A stretch of 64,000 nucleotides of DNA from Actinoallomurus vinaceus. Lineage in GTDB: Bacteria > Actinomycetota > Actinomycetes > Streptosporangiales > Streptosporangiaceae. The notes under the pieces were generated by a model. The model did no database searches and was not told where the DNA came from. It was given only the letters and a program-made list of their open reading frames with translations. The DNA lies in NCBI RefSeq assembly GCF_039542055.1, contig NZ_BAABHK010000002.1, positions 806,001 to 870,000 on the forward strand, written 5' to 3'. This document shows, one piece after another, positions 12,757 through 20,711 of this stretch. The first letter of the stretch is position 1, and each line of letters begins with the position of its first letter. The position numbers and the translations under genes are program-made.

Positions 12757-13596
12757 ATGACAGAGCGGGCCGACCGGAACATCGAGGCGCTGCGCACCGG
12801 CCACGACCTGCTCGCCGCCCGCGTACGCGGGTTCGGCGAGGCCGACCTCACCCGCCCGTCGGGAGCGTCCGAGTGGGACGTCTCCCAGGTGCTGAGCCAC
12901 CTGGGCAGCGGCGCCGAGATCTTCCTCGCCGTGCTCGACGGCGCGCTGAGCGGCGAGGGCCATCCCGGCGGGGAGTTCGCCCAGACCGTCTGGGCGCGGT
13001 GGGACGCCATGTCGCCCACCGAACGGGCCGAGGCGTTCGTGCGCTCGAACGACGTGCTCGTCACCCGCTACGAGGAGCTCGACGCCGCGACCAGGAAAGA
13101 GCTGCGCATCGACATGGGGTTCATGCCGGTCCCGGTGGACGTCGCCACCGCGACGGGCCTGCGCCTCAGCGAGTTCACCCATCACACGTGGGATATCGAG
13201 GTCGCGTTCGACCCCGGGGCGACCCTGTCGCCGGAGGGCACCGACCTGCTGATCGACCACGCCGGCATGCTTGTCGGCTTCCTCGGCAAGGCCGACGCGC
13301 TCGGGGGCCGCCAGGTGACCCTCGCGATCCGGACGACCGCCCCGGAGCGAGAGTTCGGCCTCGACGTGCGCGACCCGGTGGCGCTCGCGGAGCGAGGGTC
13401 GGACCAGGAGACCCGTCCCGCGGTCGCGCTCGTGGAGTCCCCCGACCGGCCCGACGGGGTCCTCACCGCTCCCGGAGAGTGGTGGCTGCGCCTCGTCACC
13501 GGCCGGCACGCCCCCGCGCACACGCCGGACTCGGTCGCACTCACCTCGGACGCGATCACGCTCGACGACCTGCGCCGGGTGTTCCCGGGCTTCTAG
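12757..13596 (+). CDS. Maleylpyruvate-isomerase-family mycothiol-dependent enzyme
   Basis: 279 residues from ATG 12757 (CCGAGG precedes it; earlier in-frame codons upstream add poorly conserved sequence). The DinB-like metal-binding bundle carries its histidines in QVLSHLGSGAE and FTHHTWDIE, followed by a C-terminal MDMPI domain. The family includes mycothiol-dependent maleylpyruvate isomerase and mycothiol S-transferases; the thiol cofactor fits an actinomycete. The specific substrate is unknown. It is followed 12 bp later by an alpha/beta hydrolase on the same strand, so the two are probably cotranscribed. Confidence 0.8.
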   Translation: MTERADRNIEALRTGHDLLAARVRGFGEADLTRPSGASEWDVSQVLSHLGSGAEIFLAVLDGALSGEGHPGGEFAQTVWARWDAMSPTERAEAFVRSNDVLVTRYEELDAATRKELRIDMGFMPVPVDVATATGLRLSEFTHHTWDIEVAFDPGATLSPEGTDLLIDHAGMLVGFLGKADALGGRQVTLAIRTTAPEREFGLDVRDPVALAERGSDQETRPAVALVESPDRPDGVLTAPGEWWLRLVTGRHAPAHTPDSVALTSDAITLDDLRRVFPGF

Positions 13597-13608
13597 AAAG
13601 GGCATCCC

Positions 13609-14433
13609 GTGCGTCCGTCCTCCGACGTCCTGACCCGTTCGGCGCCCGATCCGGACGCGACGGTGGCCTACGGGCGCCTGCCGGACCAGGTCGCCGACCT
13701 GCGGTTCCCTCGGGATGGCGCTGCGCGCGCCCCGCTGGTGATCATCGTGCACGGTGGTTTCTGGCGTTCCCGGTTCGACCGGGCGCACACCGGCCCGATG
13801 GCCGACGACCTGGCCTCCCGCGGCTTCGCCACCGCCGCGATCGAGTACCGCCGCGTCGGTCAGGACGGCGGCGGCTGGCCGGGCACCTTCGACGACGTCG
13901 CCCGCGCCGTCGACACCGTGCCGGCACTCGCGGCCGAGGCCGTCCCGGGCGGGATCGGCGACGTCGTGCTGCTCGGCCATTCCGCAGGAGGGCACCTCGC
14001 TCTGTGGGCCGCCTCCCGCGCACGCCTGCCCGCGTCGGCCCCCTGGCACCTGGCCAAGCCTCCTGCCGTACGCGGCGTCGTCGCGCTGGCTCCCGTGGCC
14101 GCCCTCGCCGTGGCGTCGGAGCTGGGCCTGAGCAACGGCGCCGCCGACGAACTGCTGGGCGGCCCGGCGGCCGGGCTCCCCGAACGCACCGCGCTCGCCG
14201 ACCCGTCGGCGCTGCTGCCCTCCTCGATCCCGTCCGTGCTGGTCCACGGGTCGGCGGACGAGGCTGTCCCGGTCGAGCAGTCACGGGCGTACGCGAGCGC
14301 GGCCCGGGCGGCGGGAGACGACTGCACCCTCGACGAGCTGCCCGGCGTCGGTCACTTCGCGGTGATCGACCCGCTCACGGACGCCTGGCCCGCCGTGCTC
14401 GGCGCGCTGTCCCGCCTCCTGGGAACCAGGTGA
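13609..14433 (+). CDS. Alpha/beta hydrolase (esterase/kynurenine-formamidase-like)
   Basis: 274 residues from a GTG start at 13609, preceded by GAAAGG. An oxyanion-hole HGGFW motif is at 48-52, nucleophile Ser125 in GHSAGG, acidic residue in VHGSADEAVP and catalytic His in GVGHFAV. The HGG motif with GHSAGG resembles carboxylesterases of the BD-FAE/kynurenine formamidase group. Cotranscribed with the mycothiol enzyme upstream. Its stop lies 9 bp from the convergent methyltransferase stop. Substrate unknown. Confidence 0.83.
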   Translation: MRPSSDVLTRSAPDPDATVAYGRLPDQVADLRFPRDGAARAPLVIIVHGGFWRSRFDRAHTGPMADDLASRGFATAAIEYRRVGQDGGGWPGTFDDVARAVDTVPALAAEAVPGGIGDVVLLGHSAGGHLALWAASRARLPASAPWHLAKPPAVRGVVALAPVAALAVASELGLSNGAADELLGGPAAGLPERTALADPSALLPSSIPSVLVHGSADEAVPVEQSRAYASAARAAGDDCTLDELPGVGHFAVIDPLTDAWPAVLGALSRLLGTR

Positions 14434-14442
14434 CCGTGGTGG

Positions 14443-15228
14443 TCAGGCGTTCTTGCGGGCGACGCCGGCGAGCAGCTTCCCGCCTTCGACGAGCGGCTCG
14501 TCAGCCCGCCACTTGAAGATGTCGACCACGCCGGGCTTCAGGAGTTCCAGTCCGTCGAAGAAGCGCTCGATCCGCGCCCGGGAGCGCAACGTGAGCCCGG
14601 ACGTCACACCGGTGTAGCTCCCAGTGATCGCTTCGACCTCCTCATCGGAGAACCCCTCCGAGGAGGTGGTGCTCATGACCAGGTGACTGCCGGGCGCCAT
14701 CCGGGCGCGCAGCGCCGCGAGGACGCCGTCCGGGTCCTCCTCGTCGGAGACGAAGTGCAGGACCGCCAGGCACAGCACGCCGACCGGCCGGTCGAAGTCG
14801 ATGAGCTCCCGCACCTCGGGGTGGTCCAGGATCTGCTGCGGCCGCCGGACGTCGCCCTCGATCGCGGCGACGCCCTCAGGCCGGGCCCGCAGCGCCCGGT
14901 TGTGCGCCATCACGATCGGGTCGTGGTCGACGTACACCACGCGGGCGTCCGGGTGGATCCGCCGCGCCACCTCGTGCACGTTGGGCGAGGTGGGGATGCC
15001 GGTGCCGAGGTCGATGAACTGCCGGACCCCCGCCTCCGCCAGCACGCGGACCGCCCGGACCATGAAGCGACGGTTCCCCTGCGCCATGGCCTTGGCGCTG
15101 GGCGACGCCTCCAGCAGCCGCGCCGCCGCCTCCCGGTCCGCCGCGAAGTTGTCCTTGCCGTCCAGCAGGAAGTCATAGATCCGCGCGGTGCTCGGAGTGG
15201 TCACATCGATGGCGCTGCCTTCGCTCAC
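14443..15228 (-). CDS. SAM-dependent methyltransferase, DUF574 family
   Basis: 261 residues from GTG 15228; an ATG at 15267 would add 13 residues. The family signature is clear: TPSTARIYDFLLDGKDNFAADRE near the N-terminus (quoted in parts: ARIYDFLLDGKDN), a SAM-binding FIDLGTGIPTSPNVHEVAR segment and VVYVDHDPIV. Members average about 265 residues and are strongly expanded in Streptomyces and relatives, often near XRE/DUF397 pairs; a decayed XRE/DUF397 pair lies just upstream here. The methylated substrate is not known for the family. A 22-bp stretch of this gene recurs at 16943-16964. Confidence 0.85.
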   Translation of the reverse strand: MSEGSAIDVTTPSTARIYDFLLDGKDNFAADREAAARLLEASPSAKAMAQGNRRFMVRAVRVLAEAGVRQFIDLGTGIPTSPNVHEVARRIHPDARVVYVDHDPIVMAHNRALRARPEGVAAIEGDVRRPQQILDHPEVRELIDFDRPVGVLCLAVLHFVSDEEDPDGVLAALRARMAPGSHLVMSTTSSEGFSDEEVEAITGSYTGVTSGLTLRSRARIERFFDGLELLKPGVVDIFKWRADEPLVEGGKLLAGVARKNA

Positions 15229-15293
15229 CCCTTCATGATCGCCCAGTTCCGCACATGCCGTGATCATTTTCGCGCAACCGGCCCTGACGCGAG

Positions 15294-15360
15294 ACGGCCG
15301 GCCCGGGCGTTCCCGGCCGTTCCGGCGCAGTCCAGTGCGGTGGCGTCTGTCCAGCTCAGT
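15294..15360 (+). repeat. Left copy of 67-bp inverted repeat
   Basis: This 67-bp segment matches the reverse complement of 16864-16930 without gaps at 58 of 67 positions by my alignment. The pair bounds a 1.5-kb block of gene remnants. It lies in the 5' flank of the methyltransferase. The rest of the 15.23-15.59 kb interval shows no gene I recognise. Confidence 0.75.
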
Positions 15361-15588
15361 CGGCGTCTTGAGGGTCCTGGCCTGGCTGAACTGCCGGCCG
15401 TACGCGCCGCCGAGACCGAGTGGCTGCAACTCGAGTGCGGGAGCGTCGTCGCCATCCCGTGGAACGCTCACCTGACGGCGACCGGCCAAGCACCGCCCGG
15501 CGAGGGCCGAGGCCGCCCTTCCGCCTTTGCCGCCGCTATTGACCCGCGAACGCGGACGAACCAGGCACCGCACCGTCCATGCCGACGC

Positions 15589-15701
15589 GATGGGACAGGC
15601 GTAGCACGGTTCGTTTTACGGTTCGACGAGATCGGAGCAGACGCCCTGTCCGGTCGGCATCCCGGGACCTGATCAAGCGAGTCATGGAGGAGATCAGATG
15701 A
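15589..15701 (+). pseudogene. Frameshifted C-terminal tail of an XRE/DUF5753 regulator
   Basis: Two frames together give the usual end of the Scr1-like XRE regulators: GVARFVLRFDEIGADALS in one frame (to about 15651), then, after a shift, RDLIKRVMEEIR and TGA at 15699-15701. Family members end with a similar FDxLRAxALSPxxSRxLIxxVMEE pattern. The TGA overlaps the ATG of the DUF397 remnant (ATGA), which is the normal XRE-DUF397 operon junction. The helix-turn-helix part is not found upstream, so only about 35 codons of about 280 are left. Confidence 0.62.
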
Positions 15702-15793
15702 TCGACTTCCGCAAGTCCACCTATAGCGGCGGATCAAACACGGACTGCGTTGAGGTGGCAGTCGGTAGCCGCGACGAGATCGAGCAAGCCTGA
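15698..15793 (+). pseudogene. Truncated DUF397 protein gene
   Basis: ATG at 15698, preceded by GGAGGAGATCAG, encodes only 31 residues. The N-terminus FRKSTYSGGSNTDCVEVAVG is the signature front half of DUF397 proteins, which are normally 60-75 residues. The second half (VRDSKDP...FTPxEWxAFxxGV) is missing and replaced by SRDEIEQA and a stop. DUF397 proteins usually pair with an XRE/DUF5753 regulator, whose tail precedes here. Probably inactive. Confidence 0.75.
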
Positions 15794-15832
15794 CCCTCCC
15801 TGATTTACGGCCTCCGGCGTGTGCGGCCGTGC

Positions 15833-15854
15833 AGCCCCCGCTTCGGCGGGGGCT
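15833..15854 (+). terminator. TTCG-loop terminator hairpin
   Basis: AGCCCCCGC (15833-15841), loop TTCG, GCGGGGGCT (15846-15854), then TTGG. A perfect 9-bp stem with a stable tetraloop, 40 bp after the DUF397 remnant and directly before the kinase remnant. Confidence 0.75.
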
Positions 15855-15864
15855 TTGGTCGGGG

Positions 15865-16183
15865 AAGGTTACCGGTTGCGGGAGCGGCTGGCGGTCGGTG
15901 GCGTGGGCGAGGTCTGGCGGGCCGAGGGGGCCGTGCTCGATCGTTGCGTGGCCGTCAAGCTGCTGCGGCCGGAGCACGCCGACAACGAGGAGTACCGGGA
16001 GAGGCTGCGGTTGGAAGGTCGTCACCTGGCCGCCCGGTCCCATCCGCGACTCGCCGGCGTGTACGACTACGGGGACGGCCCGGGATCTGGTGCGGGCGCT
16101 GACCGTCAAGGATCCGGCGGCGCGGCCGGACGCCCCGGCCGTCGCCGTATGGGCCCGGCGGCTGCTCAACGACGAGCCGGCTA
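15865..16183 (+). pseudogene. Ser/Thr protein kinase remnant with large internal deletion
   Basis: The first part reads as a PknB-type N-lobe: YRLRERLAVGGVGEVW (glycine loop), VAVKLLRP with the ATP lysine, a YRERLRLEGRHLA helix-C region and HPRLAGVYDYGDG. At about 16078 the frame changes and the sequence jumps to ARDLVRALTVKDPAARPDAP followed by a WARRLL helix, the usual last helix of the catalytic domain. The HRD, DFG and APE regions are absent, so about 150-180 residues are deleted. No credible start codon precedes it; the terminator hairpin sits there instead. The product cannot be an active kinase. Confidence 0.75.
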
Positions 16184-16744
16184 GCGCGTCACGCGGTAGC
16201 GGAGGTAGACGACTCTCGAGCTGAAGGTGCGGGTCTCCACGAGCTCGAGATCCACCCGGCGCTCGCGCTGGGGAAAGAACGGAACGCCACCGCCGACCAG
16301 CACCGGGTAGACCCTGGCCCGGTACTCGTCGATCAGACCCAACGCGGCCGCCTCGGCGGCGAGAGTCGCGCCGCCGATCGCGATGTCGCCCTCCCCCGGC
16401 TCGGCTCGCAACCGCTCGATCTCCTCCGCCAGGCCGCCGGAGGCCAGGCGGGCATTGCCCTGCACCGCCGACAGCGTGGTGGAGAACACCACCTTTGGGA
16501 GCGGCTTCCAGATCGCGGTCCATTCGAGCATTGAGTCGTCGAGCGATGGATCCTGGTCGGCGGTCTCCCAGTACAGCATCGTCTCGTACAGCCGCCGTCC
16601 CAACAGGTGGACGCCGACCTCTCGTATCTCGTCGATCCAGGAGCGAAAGACCTCCTCATCGGGCGCCGTCCAGTCGAAGCCGCCGTCCGGCCCGACGATG
16701 TAGCCGTCAAGTGAGACGCCCATCGAATAGGTCACACTGCGCAT
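16181..16744 (-). CDS. RibD C-terminal / dihydrofolate reductase-like protein
   Basis: 187 residues: YSMGVSLDGYIVGPDG at the N-terminus, LLGRRLYETM, KVVFSTTL and GDIAIGGATLAAEAA, the typical order of the RibD_C/DHFR-like family widespread in actinomycetes. These proteins bind NADPH and reduce pteridine- or pyrimidine-like substrates; the role of stand-alone members is mostly unknown. The stop overlaps the end of the kinase remnant on the other strand. The ATG at 16744 has GAGGAGGAC just upstream. It is the only intact gene between the two 67-bp repeats. Confidence 0.83.
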   Translation of the reverse strand: MRSVTYSMGVSLDGYIVGPDGGFDWTAPDEEVFRSWIDEIREVGVHLLGRRLYETMLYWETADQDPSLDDSMLEWTAIWKPLPKVVFSTTLSAVQGNARLASGGLAEEIERLRAEPGEGDIAIGGATLAAEAAALGLIDEYRARVYPVLVGGGVPFFPQRERRVDLELVETRTFSSRVVYLRYRVTR

Positions 16745-16863
16745 CAGAAGTCCTCCTCGGTAACGGGTTCGACAGTACGACCGCCGGACGCCGCAGGACT
16801 CATCGCGGCTCGGAGGATCCCCTGGGCCGGGTACCTCACGAGATCATTTCATAGGAAAATCGC

Positions 16864-16930
16864 ACTGACCTGGGCAGAAGCCGCCGCACCGGACTACGCG
16901 GGAACGGCCGGGAATGCCCAGGCCGGCCGT
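16864..16930 (-). repeat. Right copy of 67-bp inverted repeat
   Basis: Reverse complement matches 15294-15360 at 58 of 67 positions, no gaps. Lies between the RibD-like gene promoter and the terminator of the next hydrolase. It is not inside any recognised gene. Confidence 0.75.
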
Positions 16931-16942
16931 AGGTCGGTTGTG

Positions 16943-16964
16943 GTCCTTGCCGTCCAGCAGGAAG
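16943..16964 (-). repeat. 22-bp fragment of the DUF574 methyltransferase gene
   Basis: Identical over 22 bp to 15151-15172, the part of the methyltransferase gene that encodes the FLLDGKD motif, and in the same orientation. Flanking bases do not match. It looks like a leftover of a second methyltransferase gene or of a rearrangement. Confidence 0.55.
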
Positions 16965-16968
16965 CCTG

Positions 16969-17000
16969 GGCCGCCCGGCGGGCGAGGACGCCGGGCGGCC
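16969..17000 (-). terminator. Terminator of the hydrolase gene at 17.0 kb
   Basis: Perfect 12-bp stem (16969-16980 with 16989-17000) and an 8-nt loop, 17 bp beyond the stop of the minus-strand hydrolase. Confidence 0.75.
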
Positions 17001-17016
17001 GGAGGTCAGTTCGCGA

Positions 17017-17700
17017 TCACTCGGCGGCCTGCTTGATGAGGGCGGCGACCGCGGCGGGCTGGGACAGGTAGACCGAGTGGCTGCCGGGGCTCTCCGCCGT
17101 TACCGAGCCGGCGCGCTCCGACATCGCACGTTGCGCCGGCGGGGGGATCATCTTGTCGTCGGCGGCGATCAGGTACCAGCTGGGCTTGTGCCGCCAGGCC
17201 GGCTCGCTCACCGTTCCGGCCAGCGCGTCCACGCCCCAGGGGACCTGGGAGTCGGCCATGAACGCGGCCTGCTCGGCGGGCAGGTCGCCGGCGAAGGAGG
17301 CGGGGAACTTCTCGCGGTCCAGGTAGAGGAAGCCGTCGGCGGGCGGCAGGATCGGCGGGACCGGGGCGCCGGGCGGCGGGTCGGCGATCAGGGTGTTCAC
17401 CGACTCGCCCTTGTCCGGCGCGAACGCCGCGATGTAGACCAGCGACGCCACCTTGTCGTGGGAGCCGGCCTCGGTGATGACCACGCCGCCGTAGGAGTGG
17501 CCGACCAACACGACCGGGCCGTCCTGGGCGTCGATGACCCGCCGGGTCACGGCGACATCGTCCTCCAGGGACAGGGTCGGGTTCTGCACGACGGCGACGT
17601 TGAAGCCGTCCTGCCGCAGCAGGTTGTAGACGCCCTGCCAGCCTGACCCGTCCACGAATCCGCCGTGGACCAGGACGACGTTGCGCACGCCTGCACTCAT
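17017..17700 (-). CDS. Alpha/beta hydrolase (EstC-like)
   Basis: 227 residues with the complete fold and triad: oxyanion HGGF at 12-15, nucleophile Ser69 in VGHSYGG, a YIAAFAPDKGES loop carrying the acidic residue and the catalytic His in SPGSHSVYLSQP near the end. The family hydrolyses esters or amides of small molecules; the substrate is unknown. ATG 17700 is preceded by AGGAGAT. The next gene upstream on the same strand is a LAL regulator 68 bp away. It serves as the intact comparator for the degenerate homologue at 39.9-40.7 kb. Confidence 0.85.
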   Translation of the reverse strand: MSAGVRNVVLVHGGFVDGSGWQGVYNLLRQDGFNVAVVQNPTLSLEDDVAVTRRVIDAQDGPVVLVGHSYGGVVITEAGSHDKVASLVYIAAFAPDKGESVNTLIADPPPGAPVPPILPPADGFLYLDREKFPASFAGDLPAEQAAFMADSQVPWGVDALAGTVSEPAWRHKPSWYLIAADDKMIPPPAQRAMSERAGSVTAESPGSHSVYLSQPAAVAALIKQAAE

Positions 17701-17768
17701 GGGAGATCTCCTTCACAGAAGAGGGGGTGACGTACAGGCGACGTTAGGCCGCTGCGAACAACCTCGAT

Positions 17769-20585
17769 TCAGTCATCTGACTTGGATGGGTGGTCGGCCA
17801 GCGCGTCGCGGAGGGCGGCGCGGGAGGTGACGCCGAGCTTGGGGAACAGCTGGTACAGGTGGGTCGCCACGGTGCGGGGCGACAGGAACAGCCGTTCGCC
17901 GATCTGTTTGTTGGTCAGGCCGGTGGCCGCAAGTCGCGCGATCTCCCACTGCTGGGGCGTGAGGGAGGCCGGGCCGCTGATCTCGGTCTGCCCGACGGAC
18001 AGGCCGGTGGCCCGCAGCTCGGCGGCGGCGCGTGCCGCCCAGGGGCGGGCGCCCAGTCGCTGGAACGCCTCCAGCGCGCCGGACAGGTGAGCGCGGGCTT
18101 CGGTGGTGGCCTTGACACGCCTGAGGCGTTCACCGAACGCGAGCCGGATCCGGGCCAGGTCGAACGGCCAGCGGTCGGCGTCGGGGACCGCCATGGCCTC
18201 CTCGAAAAGGACGTGCTCGTGCAGGTCGGGATCGGCCATCGCGGCGGCTCCCGCGGTGACGAGGGCGAGCCGGGGCGAGAGGCCGGGCAGATCCGCATGA
18301 CGGGCGGCGGCGACGTGGGCGGCGGCCCGCGTGGTGCGGCCGCTGCGCATGGCGGCCTCGGTGAGCTCCATGACCAGCCAGAGCGCCTGCGGTACGTGCG
18401 AGGCGAGCTCGCCGACCGGGGTGACCTGGACGGCGTGCCGGTAGGCGTCCTCGAAGTCGCCGCGGCCCAGCGCCATGAGCGTACGGGTGTGCGCCGCGTA
18501 CCTGTGAACCGCGCGCAGGCGCCGCGGCCCGGCCCATGCGGTCATCTGGTCGGTGAGGCCCCGGGCGACGTCCTCCTGGCCGCGTACGGCGGCAAGCACC
18601 GCGCGCAAGAAGATCCCCGGCCACGTCAGCAGCCGATAGCCGTGGGCGTCGCACAGGGCCAGTCCCTCGTCGGTGACCTCCTCCATGTACTCCCACTGTC
18701 CGGTGAAGAGGGCATCGTTACCGAGCAGGTACAGCGCCTCGATCGCCGAGGTGACCGCCCCGCCGTCGCGTCCGTCGCGTACGACCCGGCGCAGAGCTCC
18801 GCGACAGCCGGCCAGCCGGTCCAGGTAGGAGGCGGCGATCCCGATGCGTACGGCCCTGGCCGGATTGATCTCCTCCTCCAGGCCGGCGATGGCGGCGTCG
18901 AGCCTGCCCAGCGTCGGCGCCGCCAGCCGCACGGGATCGGAGAAGGTGCCCCGCAGCACGTCCAGGAGCTCGGGCGTGCTTGGCCTGAGCCGATCGACCG
19001 CGGCGTGGAAGGGCGTCCACAGCTCGGTGCGGCCGCCGAAGAAGCACACCATCAGAAGGGTGTACAGAGCTTCGATAAGGGTCTTGTTGCCGGCGTCGCC
19101 CGGGTCGTCCAGGCCTTCGATCGCGGCGACCAGCAGGGCGTGCGCGGTATCGGCGTCGCCGTCGCCGTTGAGCAACTGGTAGGCACCGGCGACCGCCACG
19201 GACAGCGGCGGCCGCCGCTCGGCCGCGGCGCGTCTGGCGGCCTCCAGGAGGCGGGGCGCGTCCTGCAGGTCGCCGGTCACGATCGACCCGAGATAGGCGG
19301 CCTCGGCCAGACGATCGGCGCGACCGGTGCCGCCGGGGCTGAGCTCGGCGGCACGGATCAGCTCGGCGATGGCGCCGACACCGTCGCCGCGGAACAGGTT
19401 CGCGTGCGCCACGTCCTGCAGCAGTGCGGCGACGCGCTCGTCGGGCCCCTCGGCGGCCTCTGCCAGGTGCCAGGCGTGGCGTGCCGGCTGATCGGCGAGT
19501 CGTTCGGCCAGTTCCCGGTGTGCCTGGCGGCGTTGCTCGATCGTCGACAGCTCCACCACGGCGGCCCGGGTCAGCGGATGGCGGAACATCAACCGGCCGG
19601 AGACGACACGTATCAGCCCCGCCCGTTCCGCCGCAGCGATGCCGGAGGTATCACCCTGCACGCCCAGGTCCCCGGTACCGTCCAGCACGGCCAGCAGGAG
19701 AAGGCGCCGAGTCTCCTCGGGCAGGCCACCGATCCGCGCGGCGAACACCGCGCGCAGACGACGGCCGAGCGGCAGCACGGCCGGCAGCGCGCCGTGCTGC
19801 GGCCCGGCCAGCGCCACCGGCAACTCCAGCAGAGCCAGGGGATTGCCCTGCGCCTCAGCCAACAGCCGTTGGCGTACCCGCGGCGTCAGCGCCGGGAACC
19901 GAGCCGCCAGCAGGGCCGCCGCCCCGGCGTCGTCCAGTGGGGGCACTTCCAGTTCCGGTAGGTCACCCCAGCCGGTGAATCCCTCCGGCCCCGACCGCGC
20001 CGCGGCGAGCAGCCCGACCCGGTGGCCTGCCAGCCGGCGCGCCACGAAGCCGAGCACGGTGGCGCTGGCCCGATCGAGCCACGGCAGGTCGTCGATCACT
20101 ACCAGCAAGGGGCGGGCGAGGGCGAGATGGCGTAGCAGCGCCAGCGTCGCACCGGCCACCGTGAGCTGAGCCGGCGCCTCCCCCACTCGCAAGCCCAGGG
20201 CCACACCCAACGCCCGCGCATGGACCGGGCTCAACCCGGGCAGCTCGTCCAGGACCGGATCCAGGAGCTGGTGCAGCCCGGCGAAGCTCACCTCGGCCTC
20301 GAACTCCGCCCCCATCCCGACCAAGACCCCGACCCCGGCCGCCTTCGCGCGCGCCACGGCGACCTCCAGCAGCGCGGTCTTGCCGACACCGGCCTCCCCG
20401 GACAGCAGCAACGCGCCGCCCTCCACAGCCGCCCGCTCGACGAAGGAGCCGACGAACTCGATCTCCTTCTCCCGGCCGATCAGCGACCAAGCCGGATCGC
20501 GCCACCCGAAGCCGCCCACCCGCACCTCACTCCCCGCCCGATACTGCCCCAAGGAGGCCGCGGCCGCACCCGGCCAAGAGCCCAC
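17769..20585 (-). CDS. LAL-type LuxR transcriptional regulator (AAA ATPase)
   Basis: 938 residues. A RDPAWSLIGREKEIEFV entry segment leads to Walker A GEAGVGKT (63-70) and Walker B (LLVVIDDLPWLD, about 160-172). A long helical repeat region follows, and a C-terminal LuxR helix-turn-helix from about 875 (LTPQQWEIARLAATGLTNKQ, then LFLSPRTVATHLYQLF). LAL regulators are ATP-dependent activators, often pathway specific. It precedes the small hydrolase gene on the same strand and follows two SDR genes, so any of them may be targets. The exact start is uncertain; residues before about 28 are not conserved. Confidence 0.88.
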   Translation of the reverse strand: MGSWPGAAAASLGQYRAGSEVRVGGFGWRDPAWSLIGREKEIEFVGSFVERAAVEGGALLLSGEAGVGKTALLEVAVARAKAAGVGVLVGMGAEFEAEVSFAGLHQLLDPVLDELPGLSPVHARALGVALGLRVGEAPAQLTVAGATLALLRHLALARPLLVVIDDLPWLDRASATVLGFVARRLAGHRVGLLAAARSGPEGFTGWGDLPELEVPPLDDAGAAALLAARFPALTPRVRQRLLAEAQGNPLALLELPVALAGPQHGALPAVLPLGRRLRAVFAARIGGLPEETRRLLLLAVLDGTGDLGVQGDTSGIAAAERAGLIRVVSGRLMFRHPLTRAAVVELSTIEQRRQAHRELAERLADQPARHAWHLAEAAEGPDERVAALLQDVAHANLFRGDGVGAIAELIRAAELSPGGTGRADRLAEAAYLGSIVTGDLQDAPRLLEAARRAAAERRPPLSVAVAGAYQLLNGDGDADTAHALLVAAIEGLDDPGDAGNKTLIEALYTLLMVCFFGGRTELWTPFHAAVDRLRPSTPELLDVLRGTFSDPVRLAAPTLGRLDAAIAGLEEEINPARAVRIGIAASYLDRLAGCRGALRRVVRDGRDGGAVTSAIEALYLLGNDALFTGQWEYMEEVTDEGLALCDAHGYRLLTWPGIFLRAVLAAVRGQEDVARGLTDQMTAWAGPRRLRAVHRYAAHTRTLMALGRGDFEDAYRHAVQVTPVGELASHVPQALWLVMELTEAAMRSGRTTRAAAHVAAARHADLPGLSPRLALVTAGAAAMADPDLHEHVLFEEAMAVPDADRWPFDLARIRLAFGERLRRVKATTEARAHLSGALEAFQRLGARPWAARAAAELRATGLSVGQTEISGPASLTPQQWEIARLAATGLTNKQIGERLFLSPRTVATHLYQLFPKLGVTSRAALRDALADHPSKSDD

Positions 20586-20711
20586 CGCCCCGGTCGCGAG
20601 TGTCCGCGTCTCGGCCTGAGCGTACGTGTCGGTGCTGGTCGCGGCGCTGGAACCCCCTCTGGCCGGTGCTGCGGAGAAGAGGACGCCCGCGCGGTTTTGG
20701 TCAGCCGTTGG

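Noticed and set aside
15294..15360. A small protein encoded by the 67-bp repeat
   Set aside because: Both copies can be translated in similar frames, but starts, stops and ribosome sites are not shared, so I treat it as a DNA repeat.
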